DNA of 64,000 nucleotides from Tomocerus qinae (GCA_020055645.1 CM034546.1:103871812-103935811), one strand, 5' to 3'. Shown: positions 25,601 to 39,711, counted from the first letter of the stretch. The notes: generated by a model not told the origin, from the letters alone. Numbers and translations are program-made.

Positions 25601-26736
25601 CTCGACCGAGATGTAAATCTTTTGGAGGTAGCTCATTTAATAAAAAATGGATCTGGAACTTTAACAACCACTGGGATTCATGCAAACGCATTTTTTGCTT
25701 CCACGAGAGCCAAAACGGAAGGACAGTCAGATTGGCCTGACACGCAATGGATGTTTCTTGGCTTGGGAAATTGGAATAGTATTGATGAGACATTTGGAAA
25801 AGCATTTAATGTGCGAGCAGACGTACTGAAAGAATTTTTCGATCCGATCAAAGGGAAAGACTCCTTCCAAATAACTGTTATGTTAAGTCGACCAAATGTA
25901 CGAGGGGAAATGCTCTTGAGATCGTCAGATTATCGTGCTGATCCAATTTTGGATCCCCGCTACTTTGAGGATTTTGATGGAACTGATATAAAGGTCATGG
26001 TTGAAGGTAAACAAACAAGAACTAGTAGATAATTTTTTGTACAGTAAAATCCAAACTCAAATGAATGCAAGATTTTATATTGAAATGCTAAACAATTTCA
26101 GGTGTTAAAAGGGCAGTATTTATGTCTGAAAATGCTCCAGCCTTCCAGCGCCTTGGAAGTCGTCTTTCTCCAGTTCCATTTCCACCGTGCAAACACCTAC
26201 CCTTTAGGAGTGATAGGTAAAATTTAACATTTACAACTTTTTGTATTTCATTATCATTCCTTTTAATGAAAAAATGTAATTCTGAATATTTCAGCTACTG
26301 GGAATGTTTTGTCAGGTATTACATATTCTTTGGTTTGCAATACTTATGTAAAGGCATGTAATTTACTTGTTAATGATATCAAATGCTATTTTGTAGACAT
26401 TATTCAGTCTCCATTTATCATTATTCTGGAACAACGGCGATGGGGCCAAAAGGGAGTCCCAAAACAGTAGTCGATTCACAACTTCGTGTTGTTGGAACAA
26501 AGCGGTTACGAGTTATTGATGCAGGTTTGTAATTTGTTAATTGTATTATCCTGATAATGGTGAAGTTGTTTCTTCCAATAATGGTGAATGTGAAAATGAT
26601 TAAATTTTTAGGTATCATGCCATTTGTAGTGACAGTGAACACAAATGGTGCAACAATAATGATTGGTGAACGCGGAGCTCAATTTATTTTGGACACATGG
26701 CAGAGTTATGTTAGAAAACACATGGGTGGTTACTAA
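22682..26736 (+). CDS. GMC oxidoreductase paralogue 2
   Basis: Fifteen exons join in frame to 640 residues: 22682-22874, 23706-23729, 23814-23864, 23940-24064, 24191-24221, 24289-24465, 24546-24677, 24804-24925, 25125-25298, 25385-25432, 25550-26006, 26102-26216, 26295-26315, 26397-26524 and 26612-26736. A hydrophobic stretch near residues 20-37 (FIPILYGSIGAIPALLTL) suggests a signal or anchor. The FAD motif VGAGSAGA is again on its own 24-nt exon. Signature 1 is modified (SSWSRGRGLGGSS) and signature 2 reads [16 protein letters not shown]. The catalytic histidine is at 26419-26421 in YHYSGTTAMG, where the more usual form has Pro-Val and Cys. A second, 21-nt exon (26295-26315) splits a region that is continuous in the other paralogues. 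It is intact and probably active; the substrate is unknown. It is closest in appearance to paralogues 3 and 4, sharing CLSLNN and the two-cysteine DYCxxC region. Confidence 0.92.
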
Positions 26737-28669
26737 AAAAAGCTAACCTGTTAGTAATAATTTAAGGATAAGGTCAATTTACAATTGTGTTCCTAGTTTA
26801 TTCTAATGCATAAGTACTAAAATAAGTTGTTTCTGTGCATTTGTTTAATTCTGCCAATTCAATGAACTGTCAAGATTGTTTTGAGATAGTAATCTCAATA
26901 TATGTCTATTGGCCTCACACGTCATCATTACCAAATGTTTGTTTTGAAGTGCTTTATGATATGCGATTTAATTATGATATGAAAGTAATTTATTGGAGAG
27001 AATTGCTCGTCCGCGGAATTGTTGCCATTTGATATTACGTTTACTACTGTTTTTTGTTTGGGTCTATGTACCATCTTATTATCTTGCTTACCATGTATAC
27101 AAATCTTCGAGATACTTTTGAAGTTCATGGGAATTTTTAATTTCCTGATCAATTAATAGCATTAAAAGTTACTGCATATGCGTATACTATATTATAAATG
27201 GCTGAATGGGTAGATTTGTTATCATTTTTATAAGACTTTAGTAATAATAAAATGTATTTTGTTCGACGAGACATATTATTCATTGAATACCTCACTGCTT
27301 ATGATGACTTCGTATGTGTATCACGTAATAAGTAGTAACTGACCTTCTCAAACACGTCAATTGAAATAAAAATACCTTTCGTGCACCTGGACCTCTGGTG
27401 AATGGCCCGTTGCAGGGCAGTCGTAAAAGTAGATTTGTTTGCCTGAATATTTTCAAGTTTTATCGTATGTTCTAAAAACTTGATTCTGAAAGACCACTTT
27501 AAAAAAGGGGATACTCTTACTTATCATCTATTCATCCTAACTTGTTCTTAACATCAATTAAATTATAGCTTTATTATTTTAAAATGCTTTTCCTAAACTA
27601 TACCTACAAAATGCACCCTCTTTTAATGCTGAATTTGCATAATATAATATCGATCGATATAGTATCACTTGTCTTAATAAATCTGGTAGACCATATTATC
27701 ATTTTGCGTGATACCATGCGTGTATCTAGCATCCCGACAGAATCTATAGTAAGTGTTCATTGCCCTCCCGTCTCTGTCTCAAGTGAACATATGTTCACTA
27801 TAATAATAAAAGGCTATAATCAATCACCTTTATACAGCTACGCCACTAGAAAAGGGCAAATTCAAAAATCCACCAAAGATGGATATGGAAACTTTTGTCA
27901 ATTGAAAGGATGCTTTGCATCACGATTCATTAAATTATAAGCACTATCAAAGTTAGTTAGGAGCATAGCAATGCACAAGCTATGCTCCTTACTACTTTGT
28001 TCCAAAATATGTTCAGTGGGCCTACGACATAATATTCAGCTTACATAGAGATGTTACAGTAGAACCAATTAGGTACACAGTAGTAGTAAAGTAACAAAAC
28101 TACAAACTTGATTAAATTATGTTATAACTGACAAGTTTACAGATTCGCCCCACCTCAATATACGTGTACCTGTAGATATGTACATTCAATCATGCTATCT
28201 CTGTATACTAGTAACTAAAATAAATTTCTATGATTTACATAGAAGAAAAATTCCAATTTCAATAAGAAAATCTTAGTACCTACCATTAGACCTCATAATT
28301 GCAGACGTACATGGTGTACACCTCATTTCCGTAGGTACAAACTGCGGAGTACTACCACGGCCTTTGTACTACTATGATGTTCTAAGATGAGTGCGTGACC
28401 CAAGCCAAGCACTAAGTGAATTAAGCTTCTGTCCATCTCAACTCAATGCAATTGTTCTTGAGTGTATCTCTAGCAAACCAGACTTGAGGTAGACCATGAT
28501 TTCATTCATTTCTGGTTGGTGTAAGAGCAAATACATTTTAAATTGATTTCCACTTCAAAACTGAATTGAAATCGAGCACGGTACAATATTTCAATTAGAT
28601 GGACATTGCTGTTTACTTATCATTGCGATTTTGCAAATTAATATCTTATTCTTTGGTATACTGAGAGTA
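26737..28669. other. Intergenic spacer between GMC paralogues 2 and 3
   Basis: No gene is supported. A 118-codon frame at 27584-27940 has no recognisable domain, no good splice context and is likely chance. A possible poly(A) signal (AATAAA, 27246-27251) lies 500 bases past the upstream stop codon. Confidence 0.45.
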
Positions 28670-31461
28670 ATGGCCTATCTCAAAGGGCTTATTTTATTCT
28701 ATGCAGTAATACAAATTATCATTCCGAGTGTCACTAGACGCTTTTCCGAGCTGGACATGGAAAACGAGAAACTAAGTTACGTTTTCAATGAAACCAGTAA
28801 AAATGTACATGTCTACGATTTCGTAATCGGTGAGTGAACTTTAGTATTTATTTGGGAAAATATGATTTTGCATGGTTTTAGATTGTTATTTTATGCAGTG
28901 GGCGGTGGATCGGCAGGATGTGTTTTGGCAAATCGTCTTTCGGAGAAATATAATACGTTACTGATTGAACGAGGAGGGGAATCTTCTCCATTGCAATTAG
29001 TTCCAATATTAGCTGCAGGTTTCGTAAACAATCCTGATGTTGACTACCGATATCAAACTGTTCCTCAGAAATCATCGTGTCTGTCTCTCAACAACCATGT
29101 AAAGCTGATCAAATATTATTGATAAAAACCTACTTTCACAAAATTTAATAATTAACGGGAGTTACTCCGTATTCTCTCTTCAACTACATAAATGTTTATG
29201 ATTCTTCGTGATGTAGCAATCGCTATGGTCTCGTGGAAAGAATTTGGGAGGAACTTCCAACTTAAACATGCAAATTTATCTCAGAGGACACCCAAAAGAC
29301 TATGAAAATTGGGTAATTTTAATTTTTAATATAAATTGAACTACTATAATAAATAAAATGCCATAATAAATGCACTATACACCTTGTGTAAAAATGTTGC
29401 AATTAATTAATTTCCCGTACTAATCTTGCAGGTAGTATTATTTTCATGCTTTTGAGAAAAAGAATCATTTTAATATCGTTTAATTGCATTGCATTGAATA
29501 TGAAATGGAAATATGAAATGTAATGTCATCTTTTCATAGGTTAACATTACAGGAGATGAAAGATGGTCGTATGAAAGCGTAATGGAGTACTTTAAAAAGT
29601 CGGAAAATTATTGTACCAAATGTGAACGTTTTAAGAATGATCCGACGTTCAATCGTAAATAGTTTACAAGAAAAATATTAGCAAATTGAAAGTGCAGATT
29701 CTTTAATGCTAATCAATGTTCTACTTAGCTTATTATCATCACAAGAATGGATATTTATCATTGACGAAAAGTGATCGCCTTATTACTGAAACTTTTCTCC
29801 AAGCTTCAGAATGGAATGGGATTCCAAGAACAGATCTAAACGGTCCTTATGTTGAAGGTGCTGTGCTAATTAATATAATGTTCATTTATGATCTTACTAC
29901 TTACTATTAATACCTAAAGGAACATGCAGAGGATTTGTTCTCGTAGAATATAATGAAATTCAATATTAACTATGGATAAGGGTGTTCTCCATTGGTTTTC
30001 ACCCAAAAAGATGGCAGACGAAGTAGTACGGGCACAGCCTTCTTGGATCCAGTCAGACATAGAAAAACATTGACGATTCAAAAATACGCTCGGGCCTTTA
30101 AGGTATCCAATCTTTTTAACAATTTATTTGTTAGACCAGCAAGTACAGTTTATCGTGTATGGTACAGATACTTTTCAGAAAGAATGGAGTCAGATCTGAA
30201 GCATATGGAATACAATATGAGAAATTTGGCAAAAATCATACCGTTTATGCATCGAAGGAAGTCTTAATTTCTTCTGGAAGCGTAAAAAGAACAATTTTAT
30301 AAATTAAACTGAAAAATAAAAACTGGGAGTGATATAATATCTTTTTTTGTTACAGATAGATAGTGCAAAACTGCTAATGCTTTCTGGGATTGGACCGAAG
30401 AGACATTTAAACTCTTTGGGAGTATGCAAAAGGATATTACACATATTACATTACCTACTATATTTTGGTTTATTCTTAGAATTGATTAATTTTTGCAAAA
30501 TATATTACAATTTTTAACTAATTTTTAGATACATGTGAATGCAGATTTACCAGTTGGAAAGAATTTACAAGATCACATCTCAACTTTGGTTGGGCCATTT
30601 TTAATAAACGAGACGTCTTCACTTTTGTTAGAAAGAGACTTTTCTTTGGCCAGTGCTGATGAGTACGTCCAAAATGGAACAGGATTATTGACGAATGGTT
30701 TTTCTTCAGCCACATCCTGCTTTTCCTCTAAATCTGCTAAGGAGCAAGGTCACGGGGATTTTCCAGATTTGCAGTTTCTTTTCAATCCTACTGGGATTTC
30801 CAAAGTTATCTCAGATGTGTACTCTAATGCCTATAATATTGACAAGAAGATGACTAAACAGTTTTTTGAATCAGTTGAAGGAAGAGATGCTTTCTTTATG
30901 CTTGTTATACTGTCAAGACCGAAAAGTAGGGGAGAACTATCTCTGCGTTCAGCAAACTACAAAGATGATCTTCTTATAGATCCCAAATATTTTGAAGAAA
31001 TTGACGATTTAAATATTCTATTGGAAGGTTAGTACAATAAATAATTAGTTTGTCATTTTACGATTTAAAATCGAAGCTGAATGAATGATTTTGCAGGTGT
31101 AAAAAATGCCATCAATATATCAGAAAATTCGCCATCATTTTCCAAACTCGGAGCACATATCTCAAGAGTACCTTGGCCATCTTGTGCCCATCTTGAATTT
31201 TTAAGTGATGACTATTGGCTTTGTTATATTAAAAATCTGTCGCTGACAGTTTGGCATTTTGTAGGAACTTGTGCTATGGGAAAAAATCCTAGAACGGCAG
31301 TTGTGGACCAAGAATTGAGAGTCATTGGTATTGATAACTTAAGAGTAATAGATGCTTCCATCATGCCTGATCTCGTATCTGTAAACACAAATGGCCCTAC
31401 AATAATGATAGCAGAAAGAGGAGCTCAGTTAATTCTAGACGCTCACTCAAATGCCGTGTAG
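28670..31461 (+). CDS. GMC oxidoreductase paralogue 3
   Basis: This is the most compact paralogue: ten exons (28670-28829, 28899-29098, 29217-29312, 29540-29654, 29729-29857, 29981-30102, 30168-30281, 30356-30421, 30529-31027, 31097-31461) joining to 621 residues. The start is the first ATG, just before a hydrophobic signal-like segment (LKGLILFYAVIQIIIP). Here the FAD motif VGGGSAGCVLANRL lies on a 200-nt exon, so the introns flanking the 24-nt exon of the other copies are absent, as are those in the C-terminal third. Signature 1 is WSRGKNLGGTS and signature 2 LLMLSGIGP. The catalytic histidine is at 31255-31257 in VWHFVGTCAMG and the partner region is NTNGPTIM. Exon 7 must start at 30168 to keep the family sequence; a neighbouring frame there is open but wrong. 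The gene appears functional. A poly(A) signal AATAAA is at 31626-31631. Confidence 0.92.
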
Positions 31462-34400
31462 CACTGCCATTTCAGTTTTAATCATGCAATTATACTAAAG
31501 TGGCAATACTGCTGTTTATTTCAGGGACTGAATACATAAGTATACTCAAAGTATGAATGATAATTCTAAATATCGATGTAGAATTAATTACCCTGCAATT
31601 TGTGTATTGTTCTGAAAATTTTGACAATAAATGCACGACAACTAAACAAAGAACCATAATGAGTAATTGTGTCAAGGAACTGTAACTTTTAAGGCAGGTG
31701 CGAATAGAATTTATGCATTCATTTTAATATTGTAGTCATTGTTGGCACGTTTTTTCCAATTAATATTTGGTAACTAATATCCACCCTTAAATATATGTAT
31801 ATATTTATGCATACATTAGTATTTTATCGTTTAACTCAAGCTGAGAAGTTTCTTCTAATTATTGCGCAACTACGAAATGGGATGAATTCACATTTTCCAT
31901 AATATACTTTTATTAGATGGTTAATTTATACGTACTGAAAGCTTTATTACGAAACTTCATTGCAATTTTAAATTTCTCTTCTCCAATAAACAACCAAAAA
32001 GGACGACCATTAAGACCAGCTTATCTGCATTTTAATATGATGTTAAGAGATATTTATTTGTATTATAATTTATATAGAAGGATCTTTATTTCTTAAAAAT
32101 TATCTAATTATAATAAGTATACCTAATTTAGTTAGCAAATTGTTATCCTATTTGCGAGCAGGTGACTGCTACAATGCAATTCAGCAGCAATTGCTTTAAA
32201 AGCAAACTAATATTTTCATAGAATTTTAGAAACATTCAACTTTACTTTTACGCAAGGTTTTCTTGATTAATGTACTTTTATCTATTATTAGTTACAACTC
32301 AGGTAATTAGTAACATTTTTCATTAGTGTTGATCAATCAAGTAAATCAAAACCGGGAGCAATTCAAGGTTTCAAGGGTGTAAATTAGTGTTTTCTTAAAA
32401 AATAAAAGTACGTCCACTGTTCTCATAATTGAAACAGTGTACAGAAAAATTTCAACTTGTTTGTCAGGAAATTGTATTTACAGAATTTCACTATTTGCTA
32501 CGACTGCTACTGCCATATCGGTATACTCCCATATTATTTATCTTCTCGCTTCCTCTAGACAGTTGAAACTACCTCCCAATCCATCAGTGTCGTCATTTTA
32601 GTTTATTACAAGCTCGTGTGGAACAATTTAGAATAAGTAATTATTAGCAAACCAAGAATGGCTTGCAATATGAGTAATAATGGGAGTAATGTACTAAAAT
32701 CAAAGTAATGCAATGATAGATAGGTAGCTTGTAATTAGATATAAACTTACTCCTGCCGATGGGTTTATTAGCGAAATAATTACCTTACGTAGATCTTCCT
32801 TATCAAGTGCAAGCAAAAAGTTTTTGTCTTTTTCTAGCTTGTAATTGATTATGCTATGATATATTTGTGTACAGATTCAAGATTTGCAGATGGTATGTAT
32901 GGAAGTATTTTTTATTCTGGGCTTACTGCATTGTATACATATACATATGGTTTTAATTACAATGTAACTAAGTAGGTACAATAAATTATTAATTTGTTTT
33001 CCTGCATGTGCGTGGTTTTTGTGGGTGAGAAAGATTTAAAATTGTTAGTACATGTAAATTAATGAGAATATTTTTAACTAGAGTGTGATTTTGTATGTAT
33101 ATCTAGAGATAATAAAGTCATAAAATCTGTGTGGTATTTTAAGGAGAGGAAGTAATAAATGTTATTTAGTAAGCAAACGTATGTAGTATGTCAGTAGGTA
33201 TGTTTGTTTTCTAAACAACAATACTCAATAGCCAATACATGCGCAATAATGAGTTATGTATTGTGGCAATATTGTTGTACGCGATATGTTTATTAATATC
33301 TGTACATTATCTTGGGAGCATTGTATAATAAATATTTGTAACAATAACATTGTTGCACTGTGACATTGAAAAGCTTGAAAAACATAATGATGACTTCTGG
33401 ATATTTCACCTAGTAATTTGCCTTTTTGTTATTTGAACAAGAAATCAGGAATTAAGTCTACAGATTTATATTTCCTGCTTAAAAGCAATTAAAAATACCG
33501 TCACTGTTGTTGATTGATTCGCGAACGCAATGTCATTGTTCGTGCATATAGGCGAGTATTATTTGCAACTTCGTCCATTAGAGTATGTGGCAGACAATAG
33601 AGAGTGAATTGCTTTAGTCTGTGCACATCAATTGAACCTAAACATCTCGCGTGCAGATTATAATTAAAGCAAATATGTACCTACTAATTCTAAAGCATTC
33701 TTAACATTAGTACATATTAGAGAATTACTTGGATGACTTGACGCTCAAGTACAGATTGATAGAATGACTTGGTCATTTAGATTGTTGTATAGGACGAAGT
33801 CTTAGGGGCAAAAATTATTAACCTTCACTTTGGGATAACCCAAGTTATATTCACATTTTCATACATTTACAGCGACATGTACGATACCTAATTCATCTGC
33901 TCATCTGCAAAAGCACTGCAGACAGACACAAATGCGTGAGGAATATTAATCTAGCCGTAGGTATTGTCCTGAAAGTTAAATAGGCTATATGTTCATCCTT
34001 TCGCTTTTCATTGGCAGTCACAAAGAATCTCACTTCAAGATAATTGAGCTAAGTGCATTGTATATGTGTTTGTATTTGAAGTCAATACTAATAGTTTAGG
34101 TGCATTTCTGAGAAATAGTACCATAAGATTTTCAGAGGGGGATATGATGATTTTGTTCAAGTAGGACGCACTGACTATCTCAACGTTTTACTATTATTAG
34201 CTACCATTTTTGAATAACTGCCAGCATTTGAGGGTGACTTTGCACATTTACCTTTCATTTATTTGCATCTCAAAACTTTCAATATCAATGGCCATAAATG
34301 ACAAAGGGACATCAACATAACCTACTTATAAGTACTTAATACTTGTTTCTATTACGTAAAATGTAATTATAGTATTTCTCTATAATAGTGTACTAATGCC

Positions 34401-36192
34401 TATTAAAAGAGTATTACAGAGGTGCTCATACATGAAATGAAACCACCAAAGCGTGATAATAAGTGGTTGAAGTGCAACACACTTAAGGCGGTATACATCC
34501 TCAATGTTTTACTACTTGCAGATTTGCAAACAATAACAGCAGTCAAGCTAAAAATTACGGATGACTAGAATAAGTCGTAATCTTATAATTATGATGTCCA
34601 AATATTATATTCATTACAAAATTTAACAAATGTGCATTTGTGGAAGTCAATATCAAAATGCATTTCTGCGTAATAGTAAATAGTAGCTAGAGTAGATAAA
34701 ATTCTAGATAATAAAGCTATAAAATGCAATGCTATTGAAATATAGTACCTGAAGGGACTTCTTTATGTAATACAAAGTCGAGATAATTAGAACACAGATC
34801 TTTCATGCTGTATTTGCATTACGTAATTAGGTACTGGTTAAATAGCTTGATTTCTTACGAATGCGCATTATATGAGTTAATCAGACTGTAACATTTCCCA
34901 TTTCTTCCAAATCTATTAGTTGCACATGTTAATTACTCAAATCAAAGCATATCTAAATTGGGAAACACAAAACTCTTGTGTCTGGACTATCCAGCTTTAT
35001 TTTCCCCTGAGAAAATCTTTCTTAGTAATGTAATTTTTGAGTTTGTAAGATTAAAGCTACTTTAAACATCCATTTTAAGATAATGAAACTTGGTTGGATG
35101 AGCAAAATCAAACAACAAGATAGCAGGTCCTTGCTATTACGTAGGAGGATTCTAAGGACATCCAACCACATTAAAATCCCAAATCACGTTTTACGGATAT
35201 AAATATTTACTTCTTGGGACAAGGAAGGATAATTTTAATCCATTTCTACCGTATTTGTTTTTCAATATCGTTGCTTACTACCACAAATTGGCACCTAACA
35301 GACATTTTCGGTTTTTAATGCCGTAGAATATTGACCTACTTACTACTTAGAAATTGTTTTAAAGAATTTGGGTAGGGAAGTAGTTAGAAAACGATCAGCT
35401 GAAATAGGAAAATCTCGAATTGTTGTGCAATAGTAGAAAATTCTTAAATTATGTGATATTTGTCAGGATTTGTTGAATTGAAACAAACTGACGTAGGTAC
35501 CTAAATTATCTTGTTATGATTGTATTCCAGAGACAATATACCCATTAAGTAATGGAAAAAGGATGTAAAAATTCGCTTATGGAGTATCCTAAGGCAAGAT
35601 GGATAAATGAAAGACTGCCAATTGGTGTTGTAATGTAGTCTAACATGTAATAGCATTATTAAACACGATGCGAAAGTTTTTTCTATTAATACCTTCCCAA
35701 GTGCCCAACTGCTAATAATTTAATCCTTGTTATTAGTATAGCAGTCCAACAAAGCATAGCTACGTGTGGTCATTTATTACCTTGATAGACATTCTGTGTC
35801 AATTCTATTGTAGTTCTATGCACTGGGGTAAGTGCCGATAAGACATACATATCCATGTTTTCATTTATACTTTAATTCAGCACGTACACGAGGCTTTAGG
35901 AAAAATTGCCGAATGCATAACTAAGAACATGTATAAAATGCAAAGGCTTTGCCTATTATAACAAAGGTCTATCCCTGTTCATTGCTTTCAATGGCATTAG
36001 GTGCTAAATAAATTAAAGAGATTCAGTTAGCTTTAGACCTTCAAAGCAAAAATATTTCCCAGCTCGTTGATCGCGATGAGTGCTTACTAAATTTAGCAGA
36101 CAGTAGCCGATAGGAATTCATACTTGTTATACATTTATGACAAACTGTGAATATTTTTCGGTTTCAATTGTGGAGTGTTAAATCTTTCAACC
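31462..36192. other. 4.7 kb intergenic spacer, no gene seen
   Basis: This is AT-rich sequence with frequent stops in all frames; no frame shows family features and no repeat longer than a few tens of bases is obvious. The 3' UTR of paralogue 3 occupies the first few hundred bases, and the promoter of paralogue 4 must lie near the right end. Confidence 0.5.
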
Positions 36193-39100
36193 ATGAACAT
36201 CCTTAGTCGATCTATATTATATTGGATTAATGTCTTGTTACATAGCACTTTAGACACAACCATACAAACATTCACTGGAATAGATCTTGATTCAGATAGT
36301 TACAGCAACAGCATTGCGTCACATTCCTTGGAGTCTCAAAATGAAGATAATTTTGACTTCATCGTTGGTAATTCCACAGTTTTATTGTACCTTTTCAAGC
36401 TATTAATACCTGTTTTGTATCAACATAGCAATTTTAATAGTATGGATTAATTTCTCTACTCTATAATTTCATGATAAGTTTTGTAACACCAAATAATGTT
36501 TTATTTACATGTACATGAAGTTGGCGGAGGAAGTGCAGGAAGTGGTAATGTCAATAATTTTCTACATGGATTCATTGTATTATGAATCCAAACATTTCTT
36601 TTCCTCTGATGATAAGGAAAAAGGGAGTTGGCGCTTGACTGAGTATGAACAAAGAAGACCACCTACATTGCATCCTCTTATCAGCAGAGGAAAAGAAACG
36701 TTGGATTCATAATAACATGTCGAATTGGACATTCATGTGGTTTTGTTTTTAATTTGTGAAGTCGTAGCAAATCGATTGTCTCAACATTTTACTGTTCTTC
36801 TACTGGAAAGAGGAGGCGAAGAAAACCCGCTACAATTCGTGAATGCTAAAATTAAATTAATCTTTCTGAAATTTTAGAAACATTTTCAAGAAATGGAAAT
36901 AATGCGAATTTTGTCCTTTTTGCAGATTCCAGTCATGTGTCCGTTGCTTCTTAACCATTCAGACATAGATTATACATTTTTCACAGAGCCACAAAAGGCA
37001 GCATGTCTCTCTCTGAATAATAAGGTAAGTGCTAGTGCTATACGCAGACACTTTAGTTGTGTGTATGTGATTGCGTGCATTTGTCGCGTGTAGTTATTCA
37101 TGGTCTAAAATTATATTTTCAAGCAATCAATGTGGAATCGCGGACGAAATTTGGGTGGCTCTTCCAACTTAAACATGTAAAATACATTCCACTATTTTCA
37201 CACCAAAATGTTTGCAATGAGGCTTTGTTCAACAATTTATCTACCATTTATACTTATTACTTTAAATTGTAGGATGATATATTTGAGAGGTCATCGCCAA
37301 GATTATGATAATTGGGCTAAAATTACCGGCGATAAAAGATGGGGATACGACAGCGTAATGTCTTATTTTAAAAAATCAGAGGACTATTGTGTTTCGTGTG
37401 AAGATACTCCAAATGATCCTACATTCAATCGTATTACTCTTTTATGTTTTCAAATTTCATATCTCTTTTCTATTGCTTTTAATGTCTTCATTTGCCTTTC
37501 TATAGCGATGCATCACCACAAAAATGGATTTTTAACTGTTGGAAAGCCTTCATATGCCCCTTTAGCTGAAGAATTCCTTCAAGCATCTGAATGGGCAGGA
37601 ATTCCACGTGTTGATTTGAATGGACCCTACCACGAAGGTACATAATGCTTTTCAATTGTGCTTACCACTATCATAAACCTGAATATTCATGCAATATACT
37701 ACCCCAATCATTGTTATACTTCCTACTTCTTTTGCATCAGCAAATGTTTAATTGTTTTTCATAGGAGCATCAAAAATTGTCCTGACACAACGTCATGGGC
37801 GTCGCTGCAGTACTTATACTGCCTTCATCGAGCCGATAAGACAGAGACGAACATTGACCATACGAAAGTATTCACGGGCGTATCAAGTAGGTTTTAAAAA
37901 ATCCAAATGGAAGTTGCATAATAAAGTTATTTTTCAGAGATCTAATATTTCCAATAATAGATACTCTTTCGAGGAGATAATGAAGCTTACGGGGTGGAGT
38001 ATGAAAAACGCGGAAGAAAGAGAATGGCTTTTGCATCAAAAGAAGTTATTTTATCTGCAGGATCAATTGAATCTCCTAAATTGTTAATGCTTTCAGGAAT
38101 AGGACCGAAAGAACATTTACAATCTCTTGGCGTAAGAAACATTTCAATTTAAAATAATATAATTGCATACGTAAGATGATATTTTTAATTTCTTTTTTAA
38201 AGATTCCCTCACGAGTTGACCTCCCTGTAGGTCAAAACTTGCAAGATCACATTGGTAACTTCTTAAAAGTAATTATTTAGTCTAATGTAAAATCCTAGCA
38301 CATTTACAATAATTCTATTACATCACGCAGGAACTGTGGTTGGACCTTTTATTATAAATCAACCAAAGTCGTTTATAGCCGAACGGGATGTGACAATCAA
38401 AGCTATAGCTGATTTTTTCATTACTGGAACTGGTACCCTGACTCAAAATCTGATTGACGCAACTTCATTCCACATTTCTCCTATAGCAAAAGAAGCAGGA
38501 GAAGACAATTGGCCAGATACTCAATACTGTAAAAATTCTACCTTAAATATGAGTTATATGAACTTTAATTCAACATGTTATGTTTCATCATTTTGTTTTG
38601 ATATTTACAGTGTTTACGGGATATGGACAAACATCATTCTATCCAGGTATTTTTAATTTGTTGAAATTAATGACAGAGAGGCGAATGGACAAATCAACAG
38701 ACGTAGTAAATCTTTAAAGAAGCATTTAGCTTGATTTTACTAGTTAATAATTGTATTTGACATGTTTTAGATTTACTGTCAAATCTTTTCAACATGGATC
38801 ATGAAGTTATGCATGACTTTCTGGACCCATTGACTGGAAAAGATTCCTTTTCCATACTAGTGTATTTGTCTCGACCAAAGTCTCGTGGAGAATTACTACT
38901 TCGTTCGGCAGATTACAAAGATGATCCTATTATGGATCCCAAGTATCTGCTTGATGCTAAAAATAAAGATATCCAAGTATTGGTGAATGGTAAGAAGGAA
39001 ATGTAATTGCTTCCCACATATCATGAGTTTTATTTTCCTTTGTGAAGTGGATTAAAGTAAACATGTGATGACCTTGTACAACAGGAATCGAAAGAGCAGT

Positions 39101-39537
39101 CAACATCTCAGAGAATGCGCCTAGTTTCGCTCGCCTGGGATCTCGTCTGTCACCGTTTGCTTTTCCTCCTTGTCAAAAGTACTTGTTTCGAAGCTCAGAG
39201 TACTGGGACTGTTTTACCAGGCACTTAACACTGACTATTTGGCATTTCGTTGGGACTGCCGCAATGGGGAAGGCTGATTCACCGAAATCTGTCGTCGATC
39301 CAGAACTTAGGGTTAAAGGAACCAAAAATCTCAGAGTTATAGATTCCAGTATCATGCCTAACATTGTGACAGGTAAATCTTCGATAAATATTCTTATCAT
39401 TCTAATAGCCTAATAGTGTTATCTTTTCTATCATTATGTTTTATCTCACAGCCAATACAAACGGACCAACGATTATGATTGGAGAAATGGGCTCGCAATT
39501 TGTGGTGGACACTTGGAAGTATCAACGACCTCACTAA
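36193..39537 (+). CDS. GMC oxidoreductase paralogue 4
   Basis: Fifteen exons join to 629 residues: 36193-36367, 36521-36544, 36762-36838, 36926-37024, 37124-37176, 37273-37430, 37506-37637, 37765-37886, 37961-38131, 38203-38254, 38331-38528, 38611-38646, 38771-38989, 39085-39372 and 39452-39537. The start is ATG at 36193, before a moderately hydrophobic N-terminus (ILYWINVLLH). The FAD motif VGGGSAGS sits on a 24-nt exon with the same phase-1 borders as in paralogues 1 and 2. Signature 1 is WNRGRNLGGSS and signature 2 [16 protein letters not shown]. The catalytic histidine is at 39243-39245 in IWHFVGTAAMG, with Ala in place of the usual Cys, and the partner region is NTNGPTIM. A 36-nt exon (38611-38646) breaks a region that is one exon elsewhere. 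It runs convergent to the SDR gene downstream. It is intact; the substrate is unknown. Confidence 0.92.
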
Positions 39538-39705
39538 GACAAATACTGATGTATGTATTTATAAAATAATGTATGCTGTCCGCCAAAGTTCCTAGCTGTG
39601 ATATTCATCTCCAATTTCCAATATGCAATCCAGTGGCAATATTATTTGAGGTTATTCTTAAGGTATCTTATAAGTTATTCTCGGACGAAAAGGGGTTTTT
39701 CAGGA

Positions 39706-39711
39706 AATAAA
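39706..39711 (+). terminator. Poly(A) signal, GMC paralogue 4
   Basis: AATAAA about 170 bases after the stop codon. A second AATAAA at 39868-39873 overlaps the zone where the opposing SDR gene should end (TTTATT, its signal in reverse, at 39856-39861), so the convergent 3' UTRs may overlap. Confidence 0.5.

Noticed and set aside
27584..27940. 118-codon plus frame between GMC-2 and GMC-3
   Set aside because: No domain, no conserved-looking motif, and no GMC similarity, so it is not a fragment of a lost paralogue.
30115..30267. Longer open frame through exon 7 of GMC-3
   Set aside because: The neighbouring frame starting at 30168 gives the expected GMC sequence (EAYGIQYEKFGK, YASKEVLISSGS), so the other frame is a shadow.
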